This document shows, piece after piece, positions 17,199-26,251 of a stretch of 64,000 bases of DNA. Under the pieces are notes generated by a model. It ran no database searches, was not told where the DNA came from, and saw only the letters and a program-made list of their open reading frames with translations. Within the stretch, counting starts at the first letter, position 1, and each line of letters begins with the position of its first letter. A program made the position numbers and the translations under genes. The stretch covers positions 88,873 through 152,872 of the forward strand of contig CALVGG010000004.1 in the NCBI GenBank assembly GCA_944327085.1. Direction: 5' to 3'. The stretch is from an uncultured Elusimicrobiales bacterium. Its GTDB lineage: Bacteria > Elusimicrobiota > Elusimicrobia > Elusimicrobiales > Elusimicrobiaceae.

Positions 17199-18488
17199 AT
17201 GTTAGACATTAAGTATATCGTTGCAAACCCGCAAGAAGTAAAAAAACGCCTGTCTTTGCGCAAGCCGGAACTGGCCGCCCAAATTGACGGTGTGTTGGAG
17301 CAATATGCTAATTATAAAACGGTGTTAGCCAAGGTGGAAGAATTGCGCGCCAAACGCAACGAAATGTCTAAAAACATTGGCAAAATTAAAAAAGAACAGG
17401 GAGACGAAGCCGCCAAAGAAGCCATGGCCCAAGTGGGTAAATTAAAAGAAGAAATGGCTGCCAAAGAAGCGGAATTGGAACCGCTTAAAAAACAAATTAA
17501 TGACGCTTTGCTTTCTATCCCCAATATTCCTAACGAACATATCCCGGTGGGTACGTCCGACGCGGACAACCCGGAATATCTTCCCTGCACCATTCCTTTG
17601 CCCAAATTTAATTTTAAACCCTTAGATCACCAAAGCATTGGCGAAAAACTGGGCATTTTGGATTTTGCCGCCGCTTCTTCTTTATCCGGCAGCCGTTTTG
17701 CTTTGTATAAAGGGGACGGCGCCCGTTTGGAACGCGCCATTATTGCTTTTATGTTGGATATGCACGCCAAAAAAGGCTATACGGAAATTTTGCCCCCGGT
17801 CATTGTAAACGAAGACATTTTGGTGGGTACGGGCCAGCTGCCCAAATTCCGCGAAGATATGTATGAACTGGTGGGAGAGCCGAAACAATTTTTAATTTCT
17901 ACGGCCGAAATTCCGCTTACCAACTTAAACCGCACCCGCGTAATTGCCGAGGCGGAGTTGCCTATTAAATTAACGGCGTATACGCCGTGCTTTCGCAAAG
18001 AATCGGGCACATACGGCAAAGACACCCGCGGCTTAATCCGCAACCACCAATTTAACAAGGTGGAGCTGGTGATGCTTTCCCACCCGCAACATTCTTACCA
18101 AATGCTGGAGATTATGGTGTCCGACGCGCAGGAAGTATTAAAAGAACTGGGCCTGCCCTACCACGTGGTGGAACTGTGCAGCGGGGATATCGGGTTTTCC
18201 TCTGCCAAAACCTATGATATTGAAGTATGGATGCCCAGCGAGAACCGCTTTAGAGAAATTTCCTCCTGCTCTAACTGTTTGGACTTCCAGGCCCGCCGCA
18301 TGGGTATGCGCTTTAAAAACGCCCAGGGCAAGCTGGAATATGTACACACCTTAAACGGCAGCGGTTTGGCCGTAGGCCGCACGTTTGCCGCTATTTTGGA
18401 AAACTTCCAGCAGGAAGACGGTTCCGTCATTATCCCGCAGGCTTTGCGCCCGTATTTTGGCAAAGACAAAATTGAGGCCAAAAAATAA
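17199..18488 (+). CDS. serS: Seryl-tRNA synthetase
   Basis: Class II enzyme charging tRNA-Ser. 429 residues. The long N-terminal coiled coil for tRNA binding spans about residues 28-100. Motif 2 is CFRKESGTYGKDTRGLIRNH region and motif 3 is NGSGLAVGRTFAAILEN near residue 390. An AAGAGG site precedes the ATG. It sits inside an operon of envelope genes, and its stop overlaps the next start by one base. Confidence 0.97.
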   Translation: MLDIKYIVANPQEVKKRLSLRKPELAAQIDGVLEQYANYKTVLAKVEELRAKRNEMSKNIGKIKKEQGDEAAKEAMAQVGKLKEEMAAKEAELEPLKKQINDALLSIPNIPNEHIPVGTSDADNPEYLPCTIPLPKFNFKPLDHQSIGEKLGILDFAAASSLSGSRFALYKGDGARLERAIIAFMLDMHAKKGYTEILPPVIVNEDILVGTGQLPKFREDMYELVGEPKQFLISTAEIPLTNLNRTRVIAEAELPIKLTAYTPCFRKESGTYGKDTRGLIRNHQFNKVELVMLSHPQHSYQMLEIMVSDAQEVLKELGLPYHVVELCSGDIGFSSAKTYDIEVWMPSENRFREISSCSNCLDFQARRMGMRFKNAQGKLEYVHTLNGSGLAVGRTFAAILENFQQEDGSVIIPQALRPYFGKDKIEAKK

Positions 18489-19672
18489 TGCGCAAGTGGC
18501 TTGCCGGTTTTGTGGGGGCGGCGTTATTGGCCGCCCCGTCCTATGCGGAAATTCAACTCCCGCCCGATGTAATGGCCCAGGCGCGCGAAGGTATTAACGG
18601 CGTATACAGCCTGGATTTTGACGTTGCCCAAAAAAATATTCAAAAAGTGTTTGACCAATACCCCGATCATCCCTTCGCCCATTTTGGCAATGCGATGATT
18701 GCCTGGTCCCGCTATGAATACGAGTTTGAAAAAAGCGACGAAAAACAACAAAAAGTTTTTGAGCAGATTTTAGATGACTCCATCTCCGGCATCAAACGCT
18801 GGATGAAACAACACCCCGATGACCCCAACGCCTATATGGGCATTGGCGCTTTGTATGGGCTGCGCGCCATGTTCAGCATGCGCAACCGCAGTTGGATAAC
18901 GGCCTATTTTTCCGGCCGTAAAGCCATTTCCAATTTGGAAAAATCCCTGGAGTTGGACCCCACTTATTACGACGCCTACTTCGGCCTGGGTATTTACCAG
19001 TATTATGCGGGCACATTGCCGTCCGTCATTAAAATATTGGCCAAAATTGTGGCCATTAAGGGGGACCCGGACGAAGGGGTCAAACAGCTCAATCTCTCGC
19101 GTGAAAAAGCCATGTTCACGGCGGACAGTTCCAAACTGATTTTAATTGAAATACAAAACGTGCGCGGAAGCAAATATTATAATCCGCAAAAATCATTGGA
19201 ATACATACGCGAACTGCGCGCCAAATATCCCAATAACCCGCTCATGCACTATGTGGAAATTATCTGCCTGTACGAAACCGGTAACTTGGACGAAGTCACC
19301 CAACAGGCCAACCAGTTTTTAAAACTGATTGGTACGGACCCGTTTTATAAAGATATTTATATTTCCCGCGCCTATACCGCTTTAGGCACCGCGGCTATGG
19401 CTAAAGGGGATATGGCGGGTGCGCGCACTTTGTTTGAACAAGGGCGCCAGGCGCTGAAAGGCCAGGCCGTCAGCCGTTGGGGCTTGTGGAACGAGTTGCG
19501 CCTGGGCCAAGTGTATGACTTGTTGGGCGAGCGCGATTTGGCGGTAAAACAATATAAATACGTATTATCGTTTAAAGATAAATGGGGTTTTGATGATTTG
19601 GCCAAATCTTTAGTAAAAAAACCCTATGTGCTGCCGCCGGACGGAAATCCCGGCCCCTTGCCGCCGCTGTAA
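18488..19672 (+). CDS. Secreted tetratricopeptide-repeat protein
   Basis: 394 residues with a signal peptide MRKWLAGFVGAALLAAPSYA. The mature part is alpha-helical with TPR-like units, for example NLEKSLELDPTYYDAYFGLG near residue 155 and EQGRQALKGQA near residue 318. Specific function is unknown; such periplasmic TPR proteins are scaffolds. The ATG overlaps the serS stop by one base, showing translational coupling. It ends in a Pro-rich tail (PPDGNPGPLPPL) and is followed by a strong terminator. Confidence 0.75.
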   Translation: MRKWLAGFVGAALLAAPSYAEIQLPPDVMAQAREGINGVYSLDFDVAQKNIQKVFDQYPDHPFAHFGNAMIAWSRYEYEFEKSDEKQQKVFEQILDDSISGIKRWMKQHPDDPNAYMGIGALYGLRAMFSMRNRSWITAYFSGRKAISNLEKSLELDPTYYDAYFGLGIYQYYAGTLPSVIKILAKIVAIKGDPDEGVKQLNLSREKAMFTADSSKLILIEIQNVRGSKYYNPQKSLEYIRELRAKYPNNPLMHYVEIICLYETGNLDEVTQQANQFLKLIGTDPFYKDIYISRAYTALGTAAMAKGDMAGARTLFEQGRQALKGQAVSRWGLWNELRLGQVYDLLGERDLAVKQYKYVLSFKDKWGFDDLAKSLVKKPYVLPPDGNPGPLPPL

Positions 19673-19677
19673 ATTTT

Positions 19678-19701
19678 ATCCCGCCTTTGGGCGGGATTTT
19701 T
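19678..19701 (+). terminator. Intrinsic terminator of the serS operon
   Basis: ATCCCGCC (19678-19685) pairs with GGCGGGAT (19690-19697), with a 4-base loop and a T-run. Confidence 0.9.
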
Positions 19702-19847
19702 GTTATATTATATATATCATTATTTGTGCAAAGTGTGCCCAACACCACATGGTGGGCAGGTATAGGCACCCTGGGCAACGGCGGGCATACAAAACACCTT
19801 GCCGGCTGGGTTATATGCCTTTGCATTTTAATTAGATATAATTATAT

Positions 19848-19853
19848 TATAAT
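19848..19853 (+). promoter_or_regulatory. -10 box upstream of the ankyrin lipoprotein
   Basis: TATAAT in an AT-rich stretch 38 bases before the ATG at 19892; this gene has a short leader rather than a leaderless start. Confidence 0.45.
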
Positions 19854-19891
19854 GGTATGCCGCTTGAAACACGCGGCCACAGGGTTTGCAT

Positions 19892-20803
19892 ATGAAATAC
19901 AGTTACCTTTTTATTTTGGTTTTTGGTTTGTGTGTGGGTTTGCTGGCGGGGTGCTCCAAGTCGGAGACTGCTATGCAACACAACGCCTCTGCCAATGCAA
20001 CCCCCGGGGACTCGCCCGTGCTTTCTTTACATGAGGCAGCTGTAGACGGCAATATTCCGTCCATGACGCTTTTGATTGAACAAGGGGCGGACCCGCATGC
20101 TTTAGATGCCAACGGCATCACCCCGCTGGAGGCTGCCCTGCAGGTAAATAATGAACGCAGTGTTACTTTTTTATTGCAAAATGGGGCCAGCGGTAAAGAT
20201 TTAAGCCAAGACGGGCGCCCCTTATGGGTAGCTTATGCCGGCAGTATGACGCCGGACATTGCCCGCTTTATGATGCCGGGGGACGCGCCTGCGGAAGAGG
20301 TGTACCAGGCACTTTCCGGGGCGATTGCTTACAGCCCATATGAAAGCACCATAGAATATTTTTTAGCCAAAGCGCAAACCTTTCCGGATTTTGCTTCCCG
20401 CTGTTTTTGGCCGGCGGCTTATGTAAGCCAAAACCAAACGGTGGTGGATTCTCTTTTAATTCGCAACATTTTGCCCATTAACGGCTGCCCGAACAGCGAT
20501 GAAGATGCCCCCTTGCTGGTGGCGGTGAAACGCGGTAAAGAAAAATTGGCCGCCAGTTTGTTGTTGCTGGGGGCCAACCCTACCAAACGGGATAAGGCCG
20601 GTTATACGGCTTCTTATTACGCATTAAAAAACGGGCAAAAGGAGTTGGCAGATAAATTAGTGGCAGAAGAAGAAAAAATCCGGGTGGAAGAATATGCGGC
20701 TGTGCTGGCGCGTAAAAAAGCCGCTGCCCGAAAACGTGCCGGTCATGGGGACTGCTTCATCCGCAAGGCGGACGGTTCCACCGTGCCGTGCCCAAAGTTA
20801 TGA
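19892..20803 (+). CDS. Ankyrin-repeat lipoprotein
   Basis: 303 residues. A lipoprotein signal MKYSYLFILVFGLCVGLLAGC is followed by ankyrin repeats: SLHEAAVDGNIPSMTLLIEQ, the GITPLEAALQVNNERSVTFL unit, and a later pair around LLVAVKRGKEKLAASLLLLG and GYTASYYALKNGQKELADKL. The C-terminal 50 residues are charged, ending in a small cysteine-containing tail. Ligand unknown; probably an outer-membrane-anchored scaffold. The ribosome site (AGGG) is weak. Single-gene unit with its own terminator. Confidence 0.8.
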   Translation: MKYSYLFILVFGLCVGLLAGCSKSETAMQHNASANATPGDSPVLSLHEAAVDGNIPSMTLLIEQGADPHALDANGITPLEAALQVNNERSVTFLLQNGASGKDLSQDGRPLWVAYAGSMTPDIARFMMPGDAPAEEVYQALSGAIAYSPYESTIEYFLAKAQTFPDFASRCFWPAAYVSQNQTVVDSLLIRNILPINGCPNSDEDAPLLVAVKRGKEKLAASLLLLGANPTKRDKAGYTASYYALKNGQKELADKLVAEEEKIRVEEYAAVLARKKAAARKRAGHGDCFIRKADGSTVPCPKL

Positions 20804-20809
20804 TTTTAC

Positions 20810-20834
20810 AACCCGTCTTTAGGCGGGTTTTTTT
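20810..20834 (+). terminator. Intrinsic terminator of the ankyrin lipoprotein gene
   Basis: AACCCG (20810-20815) pairs with CGGGTT (20824-20829) with extra inner pairs, followed by seven T residues. Confidence 0.85.
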
Positions 20835-20948
20835 ATTGGCAATATTGGCGGTTTGCCCCGCCCAGATTTGCATATATAGCGGTGCCTGTACGGGCGCCGG
20901 CCGTTTATGTAAAAACGTGCAACTTGTGAAAGACACGGAGATCAACTT

Positions 20949-21664
20949 ATGAAAAAACAGCTGCTACTCAGCTTATTAGTAGCTATGTTAGGCATGTACT
21001 GCGTACCGGTGCATGCACAGGCAAGAGCCTCTGCCACACATGAAGTAAGTGTGTTGTTGGGAGGATCAGTTGCTTTAGGTCATTCCGGTATTTCGGAACA
21101 GGATGTAGACCCGACTTCTGAAGGAAATAGTGCTTTAGATTGGGGTCCGCTTCGGGTTCGTACGGGGTGCAGTATTTATATCATCTGCAACCTCGTTGGG
21201 CGCTGGGGCTGGAATATAACGGCAATAATTTTGACGATGTCACCCAAACCCGCGGGGTTATTTTGCCACCCTTTGCCTGGTGGGAGCGGGATATAGACAG
21301 CCATATGGATGTGCATAATGTAATGGCCGCCGGACGTTTTACATTTAATCCTCAAAGTTCTTTTAGGTTTTATGTTCCGTTTGGGGCCGGTGTGGCGTTT
21401 AGCAAAGGTACGCTTAAATTAAGCGAAACCAGCGTATTGCCTAGCGATTATCGTGAAGAAAAGTTTACGGGCAGAAATACTTCTTTTGCCTATTACCTGG
21501 GTTTAGGTATGGAAAAGCAATTCGCCGCGCATTGGGCGTGGGGATTGGAAATGCGTTACCAGGCATTTTGGTTTAATAATGGGGAATATAATTTGCCCGG
21601 CGTGTCCGGCTTGCAGTATCACAAATATATTTCCGGTTTATTAAAGGTGGTGTATTTATTCTAA
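20949..21664 (+). pseudogene. Outer-membrane beta-barrel protein, frameshifted
   Basis: Two overlapping frames make one barrel protein. Frame one (from ATG 20949, site CGGAG upstream) gives the signal peptide MKKQLLLSLLVAMLGMYCVP and mature N-terminus to SALDWG. Frame two continues from about 21141 with GSYGVQYLYHLQPRWALGLE to the C-terminal LKVVYLF, ending in Phe as barrels do. The break is at the GGGG run 21142-21145; one more G would give SALDWGSASGSYGVQY without interruption and a protein of about 238 residues. It may be a real mutation, a phase-variable tract or a sequencing error. Related in style to the barrel at 14882. Confidence 0.75.
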
Positions 21665-21693
21665 AACAGTATTTACTTAAACGGTTTATATGC

Positions 21694-21725
21694 AAAAAAG
21701 CCCCGCGTTTCAAGCGGGGCTTTTT
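21694..21725. terminator. Bidirectional terminator
   Basis: AAAAAAGCCCCGC (21694-21706) pairs with GCGGGGCTTTTT (21714-21725). It serves the beta-barrel gene on the plus strand and agmatinase on the minus strand. Confidence 0.9.
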
Positions 21726-21738
21726 AATATAAACGGGT

Positions 21739-22611
21739 TTATTTCTTTAAAGCCAAATAGCCCATTAAGCGGTAAATTAACTTGGATACGTTAAATTCCG
21801 TAATGGGGTCTGCCTTTCTTTGGCAGGCTTCCACCACGTCCACCGCCACGATTTTTTTGTGTTTGATGACCTCGCGGAACAAATCCAGCGCTTCATACCA
21901 CATAAAACCGCCGGGCTGCGGGGTACCCGTAGCCGGTATAACGGAAGGGTCAAACCCGTCCACGTCAATGGTGATGTATACCGTATCCGTTAATTTTTTA
22001 AGCACTTGGGGGATTAACTTTTTAATGTCGCGGTTTTCGTGCATTAAAAAAGTGGTTACTTTGCCGGCGTTGCAGTATTGCTTTTCTTCGCTGGCAACGG
22101 AACGTATCCCCACCTGCACTACGGGCACCTGGCGGCTGGCCGGGTACAACGCGCAGGCGTGGCTTTTGGGGGTGCCTTCAAAGGTTTCCCGCAAGTCGGC
22201 ATGGGCGTCAAAGTGCAGAATACTTAAGTTTTTGTATTTTTCAATGTACGGCTGGGCCAGGGCTTGGGTTACCGTGTGTTCCCCGCCGATATAAAACGGA
22301 ATGGCTTTGTATTGCATCAGGTTGCGTACGGTTTTATCAATATTTTTAAAAACCGTATTGGTAGAGCCTTTGCAATTTACCGCGGGGCAGGTGTGAATGC
22401 CCAATTCCCAGGTTTCGGTTTTGGTTTCTTCGTCCCAAAGTTCAATCTGGGTAGAGGCTTCAATCACGGCCGCGGGGCCTTTGGCGGTGCCGTGCCCGTA
22501 ACAAACCGTTTTTTCAAACGGGACGGGCACTACCGCAAATTTACAAAGGGGCAGAGAGCTGTTTTTGCTCTCTAGCCCCATAAACTTATCGGTTTGTACG
22601 TTATCGCTCAC
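21739..22611 (-). CDS. speB: Agmatinase (ureohydrolase family)
   Basis: 290-residue manganese enzyme that hydrolyses agmatine to putrescine and urea. Metal ligands appear in GGEHTVTQ, FDAHADLRE and DVDGFDPSVIPATGTPQPGG, the three arginase/agmatinase signatures. The gene starts with GTG at 22611. It follows the arginine decarboxylase gene by 16 bases, so arginine to agmatine to putrescine is encoded in one two-gene operon. Agmatinase rather than arginase is inferred mostly from that partner. Confidence 0.92.
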   Translation of the reverse strand: MSDNVQTDKFMGLESKNSSLPLCKFAVVPVPFEKTVCYGHGTAKGPAAVIEASTQIELWDEETKTETWELGIHTCPAVNCKGSTNTVFKNIDKTVRNLMQYKAIPFYIGGEHTVTQALAQPYIEKYKNLSILHFDAHADLRETFEGTPKSHACALYPASRQVPVVQVGIRSVASEEKQYCNAGKVTTFLMHENRDIKKLIPQVLKKLTDTVYITIDVDGFDPSVIPATGTPQPGGFMWYEALDLFREVIKHKKIVAVDVVEACQRKADPITEFNVSKLIYRLMGYLALKK

Positions 22612-22627
22612 AATGTTACCGGTGATA

Positions 22628-23197
22628 TTATTTCACAAATACGGCAGCCGCGACGACGGTGGTCCACATACCTTCCACGCAGATGGCGGATTGGGTAATG
22701 TTGGTGGTGCGGACGATTTTGCCGCTCATGCGCCAGATTTCTTCTTTCTGGTCCCAGGTGGTATTGTTATCAAATTCAATACCCAAAGTGGTGGAAAGCA
22801 TAAGGGCGGCCAAATCTTCGGCATAGTCGCCGGCTTGTTTGTCCGTTTCGCCAAAGCTGTGGTGTTCCGAAATGTAACCGTGGGTTTTTTGGCCTTCTTT
22901 CGGGATGGCCAAACCGACGGACGCGGAAATCAAGCGGCGGTATTCGTTGCTGGTGTTTCTGCTGATGACGCAATGCAGAATTTGGCCCGGGTGCAGTTCT
23001 TTAAGGCCCTTAGCAACAGGTACCGTTTTGCAGCCGGGAGGGAAAATGCTGGAAACAGGCACCAAGTTAAAGCTGGCAATTTTGGCGTCTCTCAACGCTT
23101 CTTCAAAGCTGGCCAGTTTTTCTTTGTGTCTGCCGATTCCTTTGGTAAGGAATATCTCTTTGGGTACAAAAGCTTCGTACATTTTTATTTTTTCCAC
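22628..23197 (-). CDS. pdaD: Pyruvoyl-dependent arginine decarboxylase
   Basis: 189-residue proenzyme that cleaves itself at the serine pair in LVPVSSIFPPGC (about residues 46-47) to make a pyruvoyl group, then decarboxylates arginine to agmatine. The family features IGRHKEKLASFEEALRDA and AKGLKELHPGQ are clear. The frame opens with GTG at 23197, 4 bases after AGGAATTA-type spacing, or with an ATG at 23182 (MYEAFVPKEIF) without a site. Upstream gene of the putrescine operon. Confidence 0.93.
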   Translation of the reverse strand: MEKIKMYEAFVPKEIFLTKGIGRHKEKLASFEEALRDAKIASFNLVPVSSIFPPGCKTVPVAKGLKELHPGQILHCVISRNTSNEYRRLISASVGLAIPKEGQKTHGYISEHHSFGETDKQAGDYAEDLAALMLSTTLGIEFDNNTTWDQKEEIWRMSGKIVRTTNITQSAICVEGMWTTVVAAAVFVK

Positions 23198-23327
23198 TAA
23201 TTCCTATTGTGAATTAATATAATATTAATTATAACAAATAAAAAAAGGAAAAATCCTTTCTTTATCCCGTTATAATTCACTGCGGTTTTTTATTTTTCAA
23301 ACGGTTCCAAAACCGATACAATAAGTG

Positions 23328-23333
23328 TAATAT
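23328..23333 (+). promoter_or_regulatory. -10 promoter, leaderless start of the M3 peptidase
   Basis: TAATAT ends 6 bases before the ATG at 23340; no ribosome site is seen. Confidence 0.5.
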
Positions 23334-23339
23334 ATTCCA

Positions 23340-25388
23340 ATGAAAAAAACAAAAATAATTTTACTGGTTTTATTAATCTGGGCAATGCCCTCGGGAGCAA
23401 TGTGTATGGAAAGCATGTTTAGAAACGGCGTTTTGCATTTTGATTATAAAAAGGAGGACCTGGCCCCGGCCGAAGCCGCCGCCCGCCAACAGCTGGAAAA
23501 AGATTTGGCCGCCCTGGTGGCCATCCCGGCTTCCGAGCGCACCTTTGAAAACACCATCTTGGGTTATGAAAAAGCCTTTGACCGCTATGGCGACGCCCTG
23601 GGCATGAGCGGTTTTTTGTCTTATGTATCCCCGGATAAAGAATTTAGAGACACGGCCCTAGCCCTGCAAATGCAAATCAGCCAATATATGGTGGACGTTG
23701 CCACCCGGCGTGACGTGTACCGCGCCATCCGCGAATATACCGACACCAACCCCAAACTGGAGGGGGAAGAAGCCAAACTGGTAAAAGACATGCTGATTGG
23801 TTTTAAAAACAGCGGTATGGATTTGAACGACAAAGACCTGGAAACTTTTAAAGCCCTTAATAAACAAAAAGCCGAATATGTAATTAAGTTTGATAAAAAC
23901 GTGCAGGAATATAAAGACCCCCTGCCCGTTACCAAAGAGCAGCTGGCCGGCCTGGGTGAAGACTACATCAATAAGTTAGAAAAAACGCCCGAAGGCAAAT
24001 ACCTGGTTACGCTGGACTACCCGGACTATGTCCCCTTTATGCTCAACGCCGAAGACGCCTCCGCCCGCCAAGCGCTGGAATTTAAATACAACCGCCGCGG
24101 CGGGGAAGAAAACGTAACCCTTCTGGAAAATACCGTTACCCTGCGGCGCAAAATAGCCAAACTGCTGGGGTATAAAACCCACGCCCACGCCCGCTTGGAA
24201 AACCGCATGGCCAAAAACCCGGAAACGGTTTTCTCTTTCTTAAAAGATTTGGAAAAAAAATTAAAACCCATGGCCAAAAAGGAAGACAAAGAACTTATTG
24301 CCTACAAAAACGCCAAAACCGGAGGCAAAGCCAAAACCCTGGCCGCGTGGGAAAGCGGATACTGGAGTAATAAATACCGCAAAGAATATTTGGAACTGGA
24401 CAGCGAAAAAATAAAAGAATATTTCCCTTCCCAGGTGGTGGTGGACGGCATGCTGGAACTTTTTGGCACGGTGTTTGGCATTGCGTTTGAGCCGGCGGAT
24501 ATTCCCACCTGGCACCCGGACGTAAAAGCCTTTAAAATTGTGGACGCGCAAAACAAAGAACTGCTGGCCTATTTTTATATGGATTTATACCCGCGCGAAG
24601 GCAAATACAAACATGCCGCGTGTTTTGATTTGGTCTCCGGCGAATTGAAGGAAGACGGCACCTACCAAACCCCGTTTGTAGCCATTGTGGCCAATATGAA
24701 TAAGCCCTCCAAGGATACTCCCTCCCTTTTAAAACACAGCGAAGTGGAAACTTTATTCCACGAGTTCGGGCACGTGCTGCACAATGCGCTTACCAAGGCC
24801 AAATATTCGGCTTTGTCCGGCACGAATGTAAGCGGGGATTTTGTGGAAGTGCCCAGCCAAATGCTGGAGCGTTGGGCGTGGGATCCGTCCGTCTTAAAAT
24901 CCATCAGCAAACATTACAAAACGGGCGAACCGCTGCCGGACGATTTAATTAAACGCATGCTGGACGCCAAAAATTACGGTGCCGGCGGGCAGTATTTGCG
25001 GCAGAACTTTTTTGCGCAGTATGATATGACTTTGCATACCCGCGCCAAAACGCCAGACTCTACCAAACTGTATTTTTCATTAACCAAAAAAATCCGCGGC
25101 AATGCCTTGCCGCTTACGCCGGGCACCATACCGCAGGCGTCTTTCGGGCATTTGATGGGCGGGTATGATGCCGGATACTACGGTTATTTATGGTCTGAAG
25201 TCATTGCGGAAGATTTCTTTGGCGAGTTTGCCAAAGCGGGCCTTCGCAACCCGCAGACGGGGCTAAAATTCCGCAAGGAAATTTTGGAGCGCGGCGGCAC
25301 GCTGGACGAAGAAGAAATGGTGGAAAATTTCTTGGGCCGCAAAGCCTCTAACGAGCCGTTCCTTAAATCCATCGGGCTTAGCAAATAG
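23340..25388 (+). CDS. M3 family zinc oligopeptidase, exported
   Basis: 682 residues, the usual size for M3 peptidases (oligopeptidase A / dipeptidyl carboxypeptidase). The zinc site is HEFGHVLH near residue 477, with the glutamate ligand region SGDFVEVPSQMLERW downstream. An N-terminal hydrophobic segment MKKTKIILLVLLIWAMPSG suggests export to the periplasm, where it would trim peptides. The next gene begins after 8 bases. Whether it cuts as an endo- or carboxypeptidase cannot be told. Confidence 0.92.
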   Translation: MKKTKIILLVLLIWAMPSGAMCMESMFRNGVLHFDYKKEDLAPAEAAARQQLEKDLAALVAIPASERTFENTILGYEKAFDRYGDALGMSGFLSYVSPDKEFRDTALALQMQISQYMVDVATRRDVYRAIREYTDTNPKLEGEEAKLVKDMLIGFKNSGMDLNDKDLETFKALNKQKAEYVIKFDKNVQEYKDPLPVTKEQLAGLGEDYINKLEKTPEGKYLVTLDYPDYVPFMLNAEDASARQALEFKYNRRGGEENVTLLENTVTLRRKIAKLLGYKTHAHARLENRMAKNPETVFSFLKDLEKKLKPMAKKEDKELIAYKNAKTGGKAKTLAAWESGYWSNKYRKEYLELDSEKIKEYFPSQVVVDGMLELFGTVFGIAFEPADIPTWHPDVKAFKIVDAQNKELLAYFYMDLYPREGKYKHAACFDLVSGELKEDGTYQTPFVAIVANMNKPSKDTPSLLKHSEVETLFHEFGHVLHNALTKAKYSALSGTNVSGDFVEVPSQMLERWAWDPSVLKSISKHYKTGEPLPDDLIKRMLDAKNYGAGGQYLRQNFFAQYDMTLHTRAKTPDSTKLYFSLTKKIRGNALPLTPGTIPQASFGHLMGGYDAGYYGYLWSEVIAEDFFGEFAKAGLRNPQTGLKFRKEILERGGTLDEEEMVENFLGRKASNEPFLKSIGLSK

Positions 25389-25396
25389 GAGATTTT

Positions 25397-26251
25397 ATGA
25401 GCGTTGTTATCGGGATAGACGTAGGCGGTTCCACCACCAAAATTGTGGGGTACCGCGCGGACGGAAAATTAGTTTCCATGCAAAAGGTGGAAGCGGCCGA
25501 CCCGCTTACCTCGGCCTATGGCGCGCTGGGTAAATTTATTAATGAAAATAACCTAGCTTTGACGGACGTAACCCAAATTATTTTAACCGGGGTGGGTTCC
25601 TCTTTATTTAAAAAAGACATTTACGGCATTCCCACTTCGGGGGTGGACGAATTTGCCGCCATTGGTTTAGGCGGGCTGGCGCTGTCCGGCAAGAAGGAAG
25701 GACTAATTGTCAGTATGGGTACGGGCACGGCATTTGTTCGCGCGGGGAAGGACGGCATTACCCACATTGGCGGCAGCGGCGTAGGCGGCGGCACGGTGCT
25801 GGGCCTGTGCGGAAAAATGTGCGGGGCCAGTTCTTTTCGCACGGTGGTGGAGATGAGCCAGGGCGGAAAACTGTCCCATGTGGATTTAAATATTGAAGAC
25901 ATCAGCAAAGGCGTTATCCCTACCCTTCCGCCCGAAACAACCGCCTCCAACTTTGGCAAGATGGAAGACGGCGCCACCCCGCAGGATATTACGCTTGGCG
26001 TGTTGAATATGACCTTTCAAACCGTGGGTATGATGGCGGTTTTTGCCTGCCGAAACGACTCGGTAAAAGACGTTATTTTAACAGGCACTTTATCCCAGGT
26101 GCCCTATGCCAAGCGCGTGTTTGACTCTTTGGAAAAAATGCATAAAGTGCATTTTATTATTCCCAAAAACGCCATTTATGCCACGGCTACCGGGGCGGCG
26201 TTGTCTTTCCTGCAAAAGCAGGGCGGGGGCAGTTGTGCAGGCAAACACTAA
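25397..26251 (+). CDS. coaW: Type II pantothenate kinase
   Basis: 284 residues of the ASKHA fold. It phosphorylates pantothenate in the first step of coenzyme A synthesis. The phosphate loop is GIDVGGSTTKIVGY at residue 5, with the second nucleotide site VSMGTGTAFVRAG and GGSGVGGGTVLGL, all typical of the type II (eukaryote and staphylococcal-like) enzyme rather than the common type I or III. AGGAG precedes the ATG. coaD at 62829 encodes a later step. Confidence 0.9.
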   Translation: MSVVIGIDVGGSTTKIVGYRADGKLVSMQKVEAADPLTSAYGALGKFINENNLALTDVTQIILTGVGSSLFKKDIYGIPTSGVDEFAAIGLGGLALSGKKEGLIVSMGTGTAFVRAGKDGITHIGGSGVGGGTVLGLCGKMCGASSFRTVVEMSQGGKLSHVDLNIEDISKGVIPTLPPETTASNFGKMEDGATPQDITLGVLNMTFQTVGMMAVFACRNDSVKDVILTGTLSQVPYAKRVFDSLEKMHKVHFIIPKNAIYATATGAALSFLQKQGGGSCAGKH

